Counted from the first letter of the stretch, positions 17,936 through 26,629 are shown. The stretch is DNA of 64,000 nt from CALJFL01 sp036961205 (GCA_036961205.1 JBALVI010000012.1:10585-74584), one strand, 5' to 3'. Notes: generated by a model from the letters alone, not told the origin. Made by a program: numbers and translations.

Positions 17936-18732
17936 CAGTGGGCTACCAGGTAGCGCATCAATCGCTTATCGGAATAGCGCTGGCAGTCCAGTACCAGGCG
18001 CTCTTGGGAAAGCTGCAACTGGTGCAGGCAAAACATTATGATGATGCTCAGTACCAGAGCGACAAAGGTACTGTTAAATGCGACCCCCAGGCTGATGGTG
18101 ACGCCGGATATATCGCCCTCTACGGCCTTGTAGGCCTGGCCCAGCGCGTCGCCGATGCCGCGTACTGTGCCGATAAATCCTATGGATGGTATCGCCCAGG
18201 CGATGTACCGCACCATGGACATCTCGGAATCGAGACGGTCAGATTCCACCTCGCACTGTTCTTTGATGGTGTCGGACACAGCCTGAATGCTGCCGGTGGT
18301 AGCGAAACGCTGCAGCGCGGACAGCAGCGTGCGTGGCAGCAGTAAATCCTGCTCTTCGGCGGACATTGCCTCCAGAGAGCGGCTGTACTCGCGGGCGTCT
18401 TCGGGCAGTACGCTGGTGCCGTCTGGAATATCCAGCAGGGACCGCTCAAAAATGGCCTTCTCCTGTATTGTTCTGCGGCCCTTATAGCCCATGATGGCCA
18501 GCGCCCAGAACAGCATAATGAAACAGGCCTCCTGCTCAAAGTCCCGGATTACCACGGCCAGACTGCGGTCGGGCACGAAATCCGCACCTGAGGCCTGTAA
18601 CTCTATTTCTCGCTGAAGCTGCGCGTCGGCGCTGGGGCGGATAGCGCCAACGTAGATTGCATGCACCACAATAACTGAGATTAACAGTGCAAAAAGTTGA
18701 AAAATAAACTCCGAAGACATTCGGGCTTTCAT
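17935..18732 (-). CDS. MotA/TolQ/ExbB-type proton channel protein
   Basis: A 265-residue inner-membrane protein of the family that forms the stator/channel of Ton, Tol and flagellar motors. Hydrophobic segments lie at about 8-30, 66-84, 175-192 and 210-238. The family core is clear: IPSIGFIGTVRGIGDALG (181-198) followed by ISLGVAFNSTFVALVLSIII, matching the two pore-lining helices of ExbB/TolQ. The 90-residue cytoplasmic segment between helices 2 and 3 is of ExbB/TolQ type. The partner ExbD-like helices are probably those of the two vWA proteins encoded just downstream, since no separate exbD is present. Starts 9 bases after the small secreted protein gene. Confidence 0.93.
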   Translation of the reverse strand: MKARMSSEFIFQLFALLISVIVVHAIYVGAIRPSADAQLQREIELQASGADFVPDRSLAVVIRDFEQEACFIMLFWALAIMGYKGRRTIQEKAIFERSLLDIPDGTSVLPEDAREYSRSLEAMSAEEQDLLLPRTLLSALQRFATTGSIQAVSDTIKEQCEVESDRLDSEMSMVRYIAWAIPSIGFIGTVRGIGDALGQAYKAVEGDISGVTISLGVAFNSTFVALVLSIIIMFCLHQLQLSQERLVLDCQRYSDKRLMRYLVAH

Positions 18733-18741
18733 AGTTGTTTC

Positions 18742-18978
18742 CTATATATCTACAGGGAATGAGACCGACAAATCCTCGGAAATCTCCTCGGAGGATTTGT
18801 AGTCGAATGGGGAGCCGTCCTGCCGGGCACCTGGATTGACTGCCGGCGTTTTCTCTCCCGCTGATGCTTTGTTGGGACTAGCAGGTTCATTGGGGTCGGT
18901 GGCCTGACCTTGAGCAACCGCGCCCGCCGTTATCGCAAGCAACAGGCATGCAACAGTGTACAGTTTCCACTTCGTCAT
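18742..18978 (-). CDS. Small secreted protein of the envelope operon
   Basis: A 78-residue protein with a Sec signal peptide (MTKWKLYTVACLLLAITAGA, cleavage near AVAQG). The mature 55 residues are hydrophilic and rich in Pro, Ala, Asn and Lys, then end in an acidic segment SSEEISEDLSVSFPVDI that looks more constrained than the rest. No family recognised. It lies between the FGE-fold gene (3 bases) and the channel gene (9 bases). It could be a periplasmic peptide that binds the channel or a vWA domain; this is a guess from position and composition. Confidence 0.75.
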   Translation of the reverse strand: MTKWKLYTVACLLLAITAGAVAQGQATDPNEPASPNKASAGEKTPAVNPGARQDGSPFDYKSSEEISEDLSVSFPVDI

Positions 18979-18981
18979 CTG

Positions 18982-21078
18982 CTACTCCGCATAACGTGCA
19001 ACCCGGAATCCTACGTCATCTCGTCCGGCTTGCCCATAATCGCGGAACGACAGACGTAGCTCTGCCAGCTTACTCAGCGACCAGCTGGCACCACGAATGA
19101 CGTAATTGTCACCGCTCTGTGCGCCCATTGGGTCAAGCTCGCTGTTGCCGTTAGCCGAAGGAATAATATAAACATCATGAATCCATTCGGCGACGTTACC
19201 GCCCAGGTCGTAGAGACCCTTGCGACTGGCGCTGAAGGAGCCCACCGGCGCGCTGACCACATGGCCGTCGGTGTAACCGTTGAGAATGCGGCCGGTCACG
19301 TAGGCTGACGTATTATCGGCGTAGTTTTCCACCGGCGAACTGGGCGGAAATGTGTCGCCCCAAGTGAACTTGAGCAGGGCTTCCCCTTCCACTCTGGCCG
19401 CCCAGGCCCACTCTGCTTCAGTGGGTAGGCGATAGCCTGTGGCAGAACGGTTGTAGCCAGCCACGATGCCATTGGTTTCACGATAAAACGGGGGTAAACC
19501 TTCGCGCGCGCTCAGCCAGTTGCAGAAGCGGGCGGCTTGTTGCCAGCTCACCTGCACCGCAGGTTGATGCTCGCGGTTTAAGCTATTGCCCTCTATTTGG
19601 CCGGAATTGTGGCTGGCCAGGAATAGCCTGAATTGCGCGTTGGTCACCTCGGTGGTCTGCACATAGAACATGCGCTGTAGCTCAACCGGGTGTAAAACTT
19701 CATTCGCGCGTCTTCCCGGTTCCCGCCGTGAGGCGCCCATGGTGAAGCTACCACTGGCATTTTCTTCCGGGCTGAATAATAAAAGCGTTTGGCCCAGCGC
19801 GGTGGTGATCTGCGGTTTGACCCGCGCCAGCTTCGCTTCCTGTTCTGTTTTCAGTGAAATCTCTACCAGCTGCTGCAGGCCGGGTCTCGGGGTTACCCTT
19901 TGTTTCACGCTGGCATAGCCGGCAAGCGAAACCTCGATGTTGTGGGACACTGCTGGCAAGGAGATCGTCTGGCTGCCTTGGCCGACTGGTTTGCCATTGA
20001 CCCGCACCGTCGCGTTGGCGGGTTCGACTCTGAGCCGGACTTCACCCAACTGGGCCCGCAACTTGACACTTTTTTCCTCTGCACTGCCGGCATCCAGCGA
20101 AATTGTTCCGTTATGCCGACGATAGCCTGGTTTGAAAACTGCGAGCCGGTGATCCCGGTCGGGACTGACCGCCAGCTCTAGTGGCGTTTGGCCTTGAAAC
20201 TCCCCATCTAAAGTGACGTTGGCCCCGCTGGGCACGCTGCTCAACGAGAGTAACCCGGAGGCCGGCTCCAACTCGATAGTTCCCAGCGACTGGGGCTTGC
20301 CAGCGAGGATTTCCAGCTCTAACTGCCAGTCTGCATAACTGACAGACTGCAGCATCAGTTGTCGTTGACCCTCTAAAATTTCCAGTACTGCAGGCGTAGT
20401 CGCTACTGTTTCACCATCGACCAAAATATTTGCGCCTGTAGGTGTGCTGTCGATGCTAACTTCTGCCCAGGCCGGCGCTAGGGTCAGCTCCAGTTGTTGT
20501 TGTACCTCGCGTCCGGTGATAGTCAGCGGCTGCTCCAGAGTCTGGTAGCGGGGAGCGCTTACTACGAGGATGTGTTCACCTGCGGCAACTTCATAGCCTG
20601 CCAGCGGCGTTTCCCCTACCTGTTCATTGTCGATTAGCACTCGCGCCCCTGCTGGCGTGCTGTTCACTGTGAGCTGTCCGGGTAAAGGCTGTAGGACCAG
20701 CTCAACCACTTGACTGTCGGCATCGGTCACTACCAAAAGGCTGTCTAGCGGGTAATAGCCCGGGGCGGTGACTTCGATGCTGTAGTCCCCAGGGCGCATC
20801 AAAAAACGTTCCCCAAAGGGCAGTAGTAAACCGCCTATGTCTATTTCTGCTTCTGACTCAGCCACCACCGTCACCTGCACTGAGCGGGCGGTCAACAGGA
20901 ACGCCATTATCAGCAGGAACACCAGCGCCACTGCTGCCACGGCCCAACGCAGTGGGTTGGTCTGCTTGGTGGGTTCAGTGGTTCCGCTAGCCAAGGGTTG
21001 GAACGCGCTGGGTGCAATGGTGTTGCCATCGTTCGCGGGTGTCAGGGTTTGCGGGGTAATCGGATCGTCGTTACTCAT
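18982..21078 (-). CDS. Single-pass membrane protein with PEGA repeats and a formylglycine-generating-enzyme (SUMF) fold lacking catalytic cysteines
   Basis: A 698-residue protein. Residues 1-43 are a disordered cytoplasmic tail and 44-64 a transmembrane helix. Five PEGA-type beta repeats follow at about 68-132, 134-200, 205-271, 275-341 and 345-410, for example NSTPAGARVLIDNEQVGETP. Residues about 437-697 are an FGE-sulfatase domain with GYRLPTEAEWAWAARVEG (548-565), GLYDLGGNVAEWIHDV (621-636) and RGASW (662-666). The positions where true FGE enzymes carry two copper-binding cysteines read SLSKLAEL, and the only cysteine in the protein is C519 in FCNWLS. It is thus likely a binding module, not a formylglycine maker. 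Its start abuts the upstream TPR gene stop. Confidence 0.9.
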   Translation of the reverse strand: MSNDDPITPQTLTPANDGNTIAPSAFQPLASGTTEPTKQTNPLRWAVAAVALVFLLIMAFLLTARSVQVTVVAESEAEIDIGGLLLPFGERFLMRPGDYSIEVTAPGYYPLDSLLVVTDADSQVVELVLQPLPGQLTVNSTPAGARVLIDNEQVGETPLAGYEVAAGEHILVVSAPRYQTLEQPLTITGREVQQQLELTLAPAWAEVSIDSTPTGANILVDGETVATTPAVLEILEGQRQLMLQSVSYADWQLELEILAGKPQSLGTIELEPASGLLSLSSVPSGANVTLDGEFQGQTPLELAVSPDRDHRLAVFKPGYRRHNGTISLDAGSAEEKSVKLRAQLGEVRLRVEPANATVRVNGKPVGQGSQTISLPAVSHNIEVSLAGYASVKQRVTPRPGLQQLVEISLKTEQEAKLARVKPQITTALGQTLLLFSPEENASGSFTMGASRREPGRRANEVLHPVELQRMFYVQTTEVTNAQFRLFLASHNSGQIEGNSLNREHQPAVQVSWQQAARFCNWLSAREGLPPFYRETNGIVAGYNRSATGYRLPTEAEWAWAARVEGEALLKFTWGDTFPPSSPVENYADNTSAYVTGRILNGYTDGHVVSAPVGSFSASRKGLYDLGGNVAEWIHDVYIIPSANGNSELDPMGAQSGDNYVIRGASWSLSKLAELRLSFRDYGQAGRDDVGFRVARYAE

Positions 21079-22614
21079 CTAGATAGTTTCCGTGCAGGCG
21101 ATGACGATTGGTACGGTCGGGCTATCGTGGCGAATTTCGAAGGTCCGCCGCATGTCGCGATACCCGTTGCGGGTTCCCACAGCCGTGTAGGTGCCGGGTC
21201 GGAGATCCAGCTGGCGTTGCTCAAAGCGACCCAATCTGGCGACTTTATAAACGATGACTTCTGTCTCCAGGTCGGATTGCAGAGTTACTGTTATGGGCTT
21301 GTTGGCAAGCGCCAGCAGTTGCTCGAGCTTGCGCAGCTGCTCGGTAAGTACGGGTCCTTTGGGTTGAAAGGTGGCAGCCTGCTGAATCAGGGTCTCGGTC
21401 AATTCGGCAACCGCTACGTCTGCCAGTCTATTGGGCTCATCGATAGCGGCTTGAAACTGTTTGTCCAGACGAGCTCGTGGCTCACTGCGCGCCAGGCCGT
21501 CCCTGGCGAAGAGAATGTTAGCGTCGATTTCCAACGCGGCTTTATAAGCAGTAAGAGCATCCTGCCAGGCCTCGTTGCGCTCGGCTTTAGCGCCAGTGCG
21601 TTGGAGCGAAGCGAGTCTAGCCGCGGTTTGTGCTGCTGCGACCTCTTGTAATGCACTGGCTGCTTCTGCAGAGCCTGGCTGGAGCTTGTCGGCCAGGCGA
21701 AATGCGGCGCGCGCACTGTCAAAACGTGACTCGTCCAACGCCAGATAACCGTCGCTCATTGCATCATTAAATTGTTCCTGAATATGGGCCGCGCTGACTC
21801 GTGCCAATTCCTGGGCAACACGCAGATGCTGGGGATCTTTGTCCAGGGCCTCCCTCAACGCCTGCTCAGCCGCTGCCAGATCGCCCAATGGCTCGGCTTC
21901 CTCTGCAGTACCCAGCAGCTGCTGTACCTCGGGTAGTACACTTTCTCGAAGCCGCAGCTCGGCCAGGCCTGGCCCTGAAGGCTCAATTAAATCCGCCAAT
22001 TCAAGGGCGGCGGCGACGGCTTGGGCGTCACCTTGTTCGAGTGCCGAGCGGGCCAGTTCCAGTTGGGTTTCGAAGGTCTCCGGCATCGCAGCTTCCAGGG
22101 CGAGTAGCTGTGTCAGCGCTGCTTCGTAGCTGACTGTTGCCTTCTCAAATTCGCGCTCCTTATACAGTGCATCACCCTGTTGCGCCTGCGCGGTGGCCTG
22201 CTCAAAGGATTCTGCTGCCCAGCGGGTTACCCCGCGCTCTTGCAGCCGGAACTGAACATCGAGCAACTCCCCTAGAATGTCCTGTGCCTCCTTGCGCAAC
22301 TTAGCCATTTGGGCGTCTGACCAGGGTGAAGCCTGATCACTGGCCTCCGGTTCCTGGGATGGTGTCGGTGCAACTTGTTCTATGTTTACTGGATTATCGT
22401 CTGTCTTGGTCGAAAGCTGCGGGCTGGCTACCCGGCCAGGCAGCCAGAACACGACAATTGCGCCGACCACAAGCAAAACGCCCAGAGCAGGTATTACCCA
22501 GCTCGGGGGTCCGCTTTCCTGACCATGGGCCAATGGCGTAGCCTCGTCGTCGGCCTGAGGCTTCGCTGCTAGGTCAAATTGGGTAGGTTGGACTTGCTTG
22601 TTATGCGAGGACAT
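21079..22614 (-). CDS. Single-pass membrane protein with TPR-like repeats and PEGA-like C-terminus
   Basis: A 511-residue protein, N-terminus cytoplasmic (about 38 polar residues), transmembrane helix 39-59, then a Pro/Ser/Glu-rich linker to about 97. Residues about 100-435 are almost wholly helical and contain TPR-like repeats (for example ALYKEREFEKATVSYEAAL near 150 and NEAWQDALTAYKAALEID near 345). The last 70 residues (from PITVTLQSDLETEVIVYK) are beta-rich and resemble a PEGA unit like those of the next gene. The two adjacent genes share the architecture tail-helix-extracytoplasmic repeats and probably act together. Zero-base spacing to the next gene. Confidence 0.85.
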   Translation of the reverse strand: MSSHNKQVQPTQFDLAAKPQADDEATPLAHGQESGPPSWVIPALGVLLVVGAIVVFWLPGRVASPQLSTKTDDNPVNIEQVAPTPSQEPEASDQASPWSDAQMAKLRKEAQDILGELLDVQFRLQERGVTRWAAESFEQATAQAQQGDALYKEREFEKATVSYEAALTQLLALEAAMPETFETQLELARSALEQGDAQAVAAALELADLIEPSGPGLAELRLRESVLPEVQQLLGTAEEAEPLGDLAAAEQALREALDKDPQHLRVAQELARVSAAHIQEQFNDAMSDGYLALDESRFDSARAAFRLADKLQPGSAEAASALQEVAAAQTAARLASLQRTGAKAERNEAWQDALTAYKAALEIDANILFARDGLARSEPRARLDKQFQAAIDEPNRLADVAVAELTETLIQQAATFQPKGPVLTEQLRKLEQLLALANKPITVTLQSDLETEVIVYKVARLGRFEQRQLDLRPGTYTAVGTRNGYRDMRRTFEIRHDSPTVPIVIACTETI

Positions 22615-22650
22615 GGATTGTGCTGGGCCTTACCTGCTTGTTTGCAGGAG

Positions 22651-23859
22651 TTAGAGATTGTCGTCTGGAGACTCGGAGTCGGCTACAACCTCCAGAGCGC
22701 CAATCTCCGCGCGGTAGATTTCGGCCAAAAGTTCTCGCCATTGATCGTATTGGTCGGCCACGCTGCCACTAAGCATAACTGAACGGTCTTCCAGTTCTAT
22801 CACTTGTGGCGTAATTTCGGCCTCCAGGGACATACCTAGCTCCGACAGGGCCTCCACGTGTATCTGTGCCTCGTTGCGCTGCTCCAGTCCACTTTTAAGT
22901 AGATAGCCACCACCGATTATTGCCACATTGCCTGCGGCACGGCTGTAATTGTCGTTGCTGCTCGCCGCTGCAATGCCGGCCAGCACAGCCACACCACCGG
23001 CTATCAGGCGACGGGTACTTTCAGCCCTCAGTTCCTGCAGTGCCACCACTTCTTCATAGCTAAGTTTACGCCATTCCTGATAGGGGCCGATCATTTCACC
23101 GTTAAAGCTGCCGTAGTATTCCTGCATTGTGTCGACGAACAGGTGGTCGCGTTCACGAATTACTCGCACCCGTTCCAGCATCGGGTCGTCCTCTGCGGGC
23201 AAGCGCATAACCAGTAACTTGCCCTTACGATTCTCGGCCAGATAGCCCTGAAATGCTTCCTCGGAAAAACTTCTGGCGAATACCAATTCGGTGATCAGAC
23301 GAATGCTCTGGCGATCTTCAAGCCGCAGTTCTTCTTGCTTTTGCAGCAGGTCGTTAGCGATCGTGTTGTACACCGCTTGGAATGGGTCGCGTTTGTTGCG
23401 GCTGGTCGCCTCATAGGCATAGCGGCTGGCGTTGTCGCTGTACTCCCGTTCGAGCCAGATGTAGCCGCGGGAGTCCTGTGCGACGATCTTCAGATTCAAT
23501 TCTTCTCCGTCCGAATGCAGTATCTCGCCGGTCACTAGCAAATCGGAGATTTGAGCCTCGCTCGGTACCACTCGTACAGCGCCCCAGGCGCCACTGTCCT
23601 GCATCGCTTCCGATAACAGGTTTGGCATATAGCGCGCCTCAGCTTTGCGCACCTCAGGGTATATTTGCTGTTCACCGTCATAGTCGTCGATACCGGGATC
23701 GAAAATTGCGATCGCCACATCTAGCAGCAATTCCTCCGACACTTGCTCGGAAGCATTCTCAATGGCGGGCACCGAGGTCGTCTTAACAGTCTGGCTGACG
23801 CAGGCTGTCATGAAGATTGAAATAGTGACGACCGCAAGCGCGCGAATCAGTTTACTCAC
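22651..23859 (-). CDS. Predicted lipoprotein with glycine-rich hydrophobic segment, function unknown
   Basis: A 402-residue protein if started at the GTG at 23859, which overlaps the upstream stop as GTGA; an ATG at 23895 would add 12 residues (MGRVPQVQGNIA) but would start inside the upstream gene without a good ribosome site. The signal ends in FMTAC, giving a lipidated C20, although methionine at -3 is unusual. A mixed alpha/beta domain (about 40-170, LLLDVAIAIFDPGIDDY) is followed by a helical part and a glycine-rich hydrophobic stretch (about 295-335, LIAGGVAVLAGIAAASS) that may contact a membrane. No family recognised. 36 bases separate it from the TPR membrane protein gene. Confidence 0.83.
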   Translation of the reverse strand: MSKLIRALAVVTISIFMTACVSQTVKTTSVPAIENASEQVSEELLLDVAIAIFDPGIDDYDGEQQIYPEVRKAEARYMPNLLSEAMQDSGAWGAVRVVPSEAQISDLLVTGEILHSDGEELNLKIVAQDSRGYIWLEREYSDNASRYAYEATSRNKRDPFQAVYNTIANDLLQKQEELRLEDRQSIRLITELVFARSFSEEAFQGYLAENRKGKLLVMRLPAEDDPMLERVRVIRERDHLFVDTMQEYYGSFNGEMIGPYQEWRKLSYEEVVALQELRAESTRRLIAGGVAVLAGIAAASSNDNYSRAAGNVAIIGGGYLLKSGLEQRNEAQIHVEALSELGMSLEAEITPQVIELEDRSVMLSGSVADQYDQWRELLAEIYRAEIGALEVVADSESPDDNL

Positions 23860-25145
23860 GGCGATATTCCCTTGTACTTGCGGTACTCGTCCCAAAGCTT
23901 TTCGCGAATAGCGGCGTCGGGTTCACGCATCGCCGCTTCGCGCAACTGGCGAGCGACCACGTCGTCGTCATTGCCAGCGGGTATATTTTCGGGCGGGGGG
24001 TACTTGGCCGTGTTTTGCGGAATCTGGCCGCCACCACCACCGGCAGATGCTCCCCCCATGCCGCCGCCAGTGCTATAACCACCGGCGCTGGCGATACCAT
24101 CGTCAATCGGGTTGTTGCTGTTGCCGCCGCCACCGCCGGCCGGTGACGACTCCTGCTGTTCAGCTGGCGGGGTGTTAGGAGTTCGCCTGCGCGCTGCTTC
24201 GCGTTGTGCCGCCTGTTCCTCGAGAATAATTGCGTCAAACTCTCCGGTGCCCTGTTCCAGGCGGGCGTCGAGGATTGCCACCTGCTCCGCCGGAGTCAGT
24301 GGGCCGCTGCCGCCATTGCCCTGGGGAAAGCCGCCGCTACCGCTACCGGTGCCAGCTGCTGGGTTGCCATTGGGGGTGGTACCGGGCTGAGATCCCTCGC
24401 CGGGAAAACTGCCAGCCCCGGGGTTGCTGCCGTCACCCGGTGTGCCAGATGGTGCATCGCCCATGGCGTCTTCCATGGCCCCGAGGATCTCTTCGAAGCT
24501 CGGTTCATCGAGTAAGCCGGGTAGTCCTGTTCCCGCGTCAACACTGACCTCAAACCCGGGCTCGCCTTCACTTGCGCCCTCGGCACCATCTTCCGCGCCG
24601 CTTCCACCGGGTTCACTTCCAGAGGCCCCGGCAACGTCTTCAAAGCCTGGTTCGCCACCGCCGTCGGCCCCGGACTCAGTACCAGATTGGCCTGGTGCCT
24701 CTCCTTGTGGGAATTCTCCCATGCCTTCGTTACCGGCGGCGTCAGCGCTGGCTGGGCTGCCACTTTCCGCGGATGCTTGCTCCGTTCCTGACTCTCCTGA
24801 GGAAGACGACTCCCCTGGGTTGCTGCTGGGAGGAGAGCTGGCTGTGGGCTGTCCGCTACTGCTGGCCGGAGGGGAAGAACTTTCCGCGGACTCCTGTGAG
24901 CTACTACTGGAAGAACTCTCTGAGCTGCTCGAGGGACTGCTTGGAGGAGGGCTAGAGGGGCTGCTTGGTGGTGGACTACTACTAGGACTTGAAGGTGAAG
25001 AAGAACTAGGCGGAGAGGGCGGTTGCGGTGTGGTGGGGTTACTGGCGCTAGGGCAGCCGCTGAGGATCAGGCACAGGCCAGCCGCGCCGGCCGCTTTTAG
25101 CGCCAGGCTGATCGATATTGTGGTCTCACCATTTCGTTGTGTCAT
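23856..25145 (-). CDS. Ser/Pro/Gly-rich low-complexity lipoprotein
   Basis: A 429-residue predicted lipoprotein, lipobox LSGC at C31. Residues about 35-125 are nearly all Ser and Pro with some Glu; about 126-285 are Gly/Ser/Glu/Asp-rich; after a short helical segment (LTPAEQVAILDARLEQGTG, about 288-306) a second Gly-rich stretch follows, and the end is a charged helix (VARQLREAAMREPDAAIREK, then LWDEYRKYKG). The extended Pro/Ser region could be a flexible tether through peptidoglycan. Because of its composition the opposite strand also carries long false reading frames. The ATG lies 20 bases inside the end of the upstream gene. Tract length may vary between strains. Confidence 0.85.
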   Translation of the reverse strand: MTQRNGETTISISLALKAAGAAGLCLILSGCPSASNPTTPQPPSPPSSSSPSSPSSSPPPSSPSSPPPSSPSSSSESSSSSSSQESAESSSPPASSSGQPTASSPPSSNPGESSSSGESGTEQASAESGSPASADAAGNEGMGEFPQGEAPGQSGTESGADGGGEPGFEDVAGASGSEPGGSGAEDGAEGASEGEPGFEVSVDAGTGLPGLLDEPSFEEILGAMEDAMGDAPSGTPGDGSNPGAGSFPGEGSQPGTTPNGNPAAGTGSGSGGFPQGNGGSGPLTPAEQVAILDARLEQGTGEFDAIILEEQAAQREAARRRTPNTPPAEQQESSPAGGGGGNSNNPIDDGIASAGGYSTGGGMGGASAGGGGGQIPQNTAKYPPPENIPAGNDDDVVARQLREAAMREPDAAIREKLWDEYRKYKGISP

Positions 25146-26445
25146 ATGCCCAGATTACACCTTCTGTTGCCACCGGATCACCATTTTCGAACCTCGGCCT
25201 GAAACGGGTGCGCCGCAGTTGGCGCATAAATCGGTTGGCGACTGCTTCATTATCCACCAGCGGTCCATCGACATCTTCACTCGTGTCGGTCGCGGGTGGT
25301 TCGTCCAGCCGGCGTAGATCAACTACCCGCCCGGTTTCGCTAACTCCGAATTCTAGCAGTAAATCAGCTAACTCAGGGGCTGCAGTCTCCGGAAAAGGCC
25401 TAACCTCGGCCATACTGGGCAGTGGTACGGGAGCACTAAACAAATGCTCCAGTTCAACTTGGGCATTTTCTGCCTCTGCAAGTTCCATAAAGGCTTCCCG
25501 GTAAATTTCTATAGCGGGATCCTTTTCTCCGTGCCAGAACATCCAGTCACCCAATCTGGTGAAGCTCTTGGCATTGGCCACGCGATCGTCGGCATTATTT
25601 TTCTGCTCAATGTCGTGTATTGCATGGAGAACAGCCTGGCCTTTCTTGAAGCTCTGGGCGCGGTAAGCGTTAAAGCGGTTTTTGTCGTAACGATCACTTA
25701 GGTTCTCACCAAAGCTACTGTTGTGCTCTCCTTGATACGCGGAAATAAGGTACTGCGCCTCGAGCATGCCATTCAGCGGTACCAGCAGGGCCAGTGAGGC
25801 TTCACCTTCTTCTTCCACGACATCGTTTAGTGCCAGGCGGTAAAGGTCCCACATACTTAACAACCGTGGGAAGTCCAACTCGCCGACCCCCATATCATAG
25901 GCTCGTCGTTGCCACCGGGCCTGCTGCATCAGCGCCTCAGCGCGGATTTCGCCTTGAATGAGCCCCCGTTGCTGTACCCGGTAAAGATAACTCTGTCGTT
26001 CATCGGCCTCGAGAAACTCTCCGCGGGCCATTAAGCTGGCGATTTCCGTTTGCAGTAGAGGGATCTGATCAATGCTGTAAAGGCCGCTGTTAATGCGTGC
26101 CAGATGGACGCCCCGCTTTAGTGTTTTTATCGCTTCCTCGTGGCGCCCCTGCTGCTGCAGCGATAGCCCCAGGCTGAGTAATTGTTCCTGTAACCCTTCT
26201 CCATAGGCGCCCTCACTGGACTCCAGTTCGGCGATAGCGTCGCGGTAGAATGCAACATCCTGGCTATCCAATGCTTCGTTGGTGCCTAGCGTGTCTTCAC
26301 CTAGCGTATCTTCTACAGCGAATGTGGGTGCAGCCACCAGCAGGACCGACAGTAAAATATTTTGCAGAATATTGGATGAAAACACGCGTTCAATCGCTCT
26401 CGCAGTAACTAGATTGCCGGCCGGACGTCTTTTTGAGTAAAGCAC
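25126..26445 (-). CDS. TPR protein with TonB-like C-terminal domain; first gene of the envelope operon
   Basis: A 439-residue protein. The start is a GTG at 26445 with a GGGAGG ribosome site six bases before. A basic N-terminus leads to a hydrophobic stretch (about 26-44, ILQNILLSVLLVAAPTFAV) that may be a signal peptide or a membrane anchor. Residues about 60-340 are helical with TPR-like repeats (for example LQQQGRHEEAIKTLKRGVHL near 96). The last 85 residues have the TonB C-terminal pattern: LLLEFGVSETGRVVDLRRL, then AVANRFMRQLRRTRFRPRFE and NGDPVATEGVIW. In Ton systems that domain touches outer-membrane receptors. With an ExbB-like channel in the same operon this supports an energised envelope function, but the TonB call is by pattern only. 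Confidence 0.8.
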   Translation of the reverse strand: MLYSKRRPAGNLVTARAIERVFSSNILQNILLSVLLVAAPTFAVEDTLGEDTLGTNEALDSQDVAFYRDAIAELESSEGAYGEGLQEQLLSLGLSLQQQGRHEEAIKTLKRGVHLARINSGLYSIDQIPLLQTEIASLMARGEFLEADERQSYLYRVQQRGLIQGEIRAEALMQQARWQRRAYDMGVGELDFPRLLSMWDLYRLALNDVVEEEGEASLALLVPLNGMLEAQYLISAYQGEHNSSFGENLSDRYDKNRFNAYRAQSFKKGQAVLHAIHDIEQKNNADDRVANAKSFTRLGDWMFWHGEKDPAIEIYREAFMELAEAENAQVELEHLFSAPVPLPSMAEVRPFPETAAPELADLLLEFGVSETGRVVDLRRLDEPPATDTSEDVDGPLVDNEAVANRFMRQLRRTRFRPRFENGDPVATEGVIWAYDTTKW

Positions 26446-26460
26446 AATCAGCCTCCCACC

Positions 26461-26490
26461 AGTATAGACCTACCAGTCCTTCTCACACAA
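26461..26490 (-). promoter_or_regulatory. Predicted sigma-70 promoter of the 13-gene envelope operon
   Basis: On the minus strand a -35 box TTGTGT (26490-26485) and a -10 box TATACT (26466-26461) are separated by 18 bases. Transcription would start around 26454, leaving a very short leader before the GTG at 26445. It is the only good promoter-like pair I found in the gap of 184 bases between this gene and the end of ggt. Confidence 0.5.
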
Positions 26491-26629
26491 AATACGTGTA
26501 AAGACGGCAATTGGCCCACTGAAAGTTAATCGAATCTTTTAAGAAGACAGCATGAGTTAGTTTGAGTTCGATACCGCGGTTGAAAAACAAACAGAAATAG
26601 TGGGTCTGCGCAGGTGCGATTGGGTACGG

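Noticed and set aside
18982..21078. Sulfatase-maturing formylglycine-generating enzyme
   Set aside because: The catalytic cysteine pair is absent and no sulfatase gene is near.
24424..25317. 297-codon open frame on the plus strand opposite the Ser/Pro-rich lipoprotein gene
   Set aside because: It is the antisense of a low-complexity Ser/Pro/Gly-coding region, which rarely produces stop codons; its product is repetitive and has no ribosome site.
11754..26445. Zorya-type phage defence system for the channel-containing operon
   Set aside because: Although it has a MotA/ExbB-like protein, there is no OmpA-like ZorB, no helicase and no nuclease; the partners are lipoproteins, vWA and repeat proteins instead.
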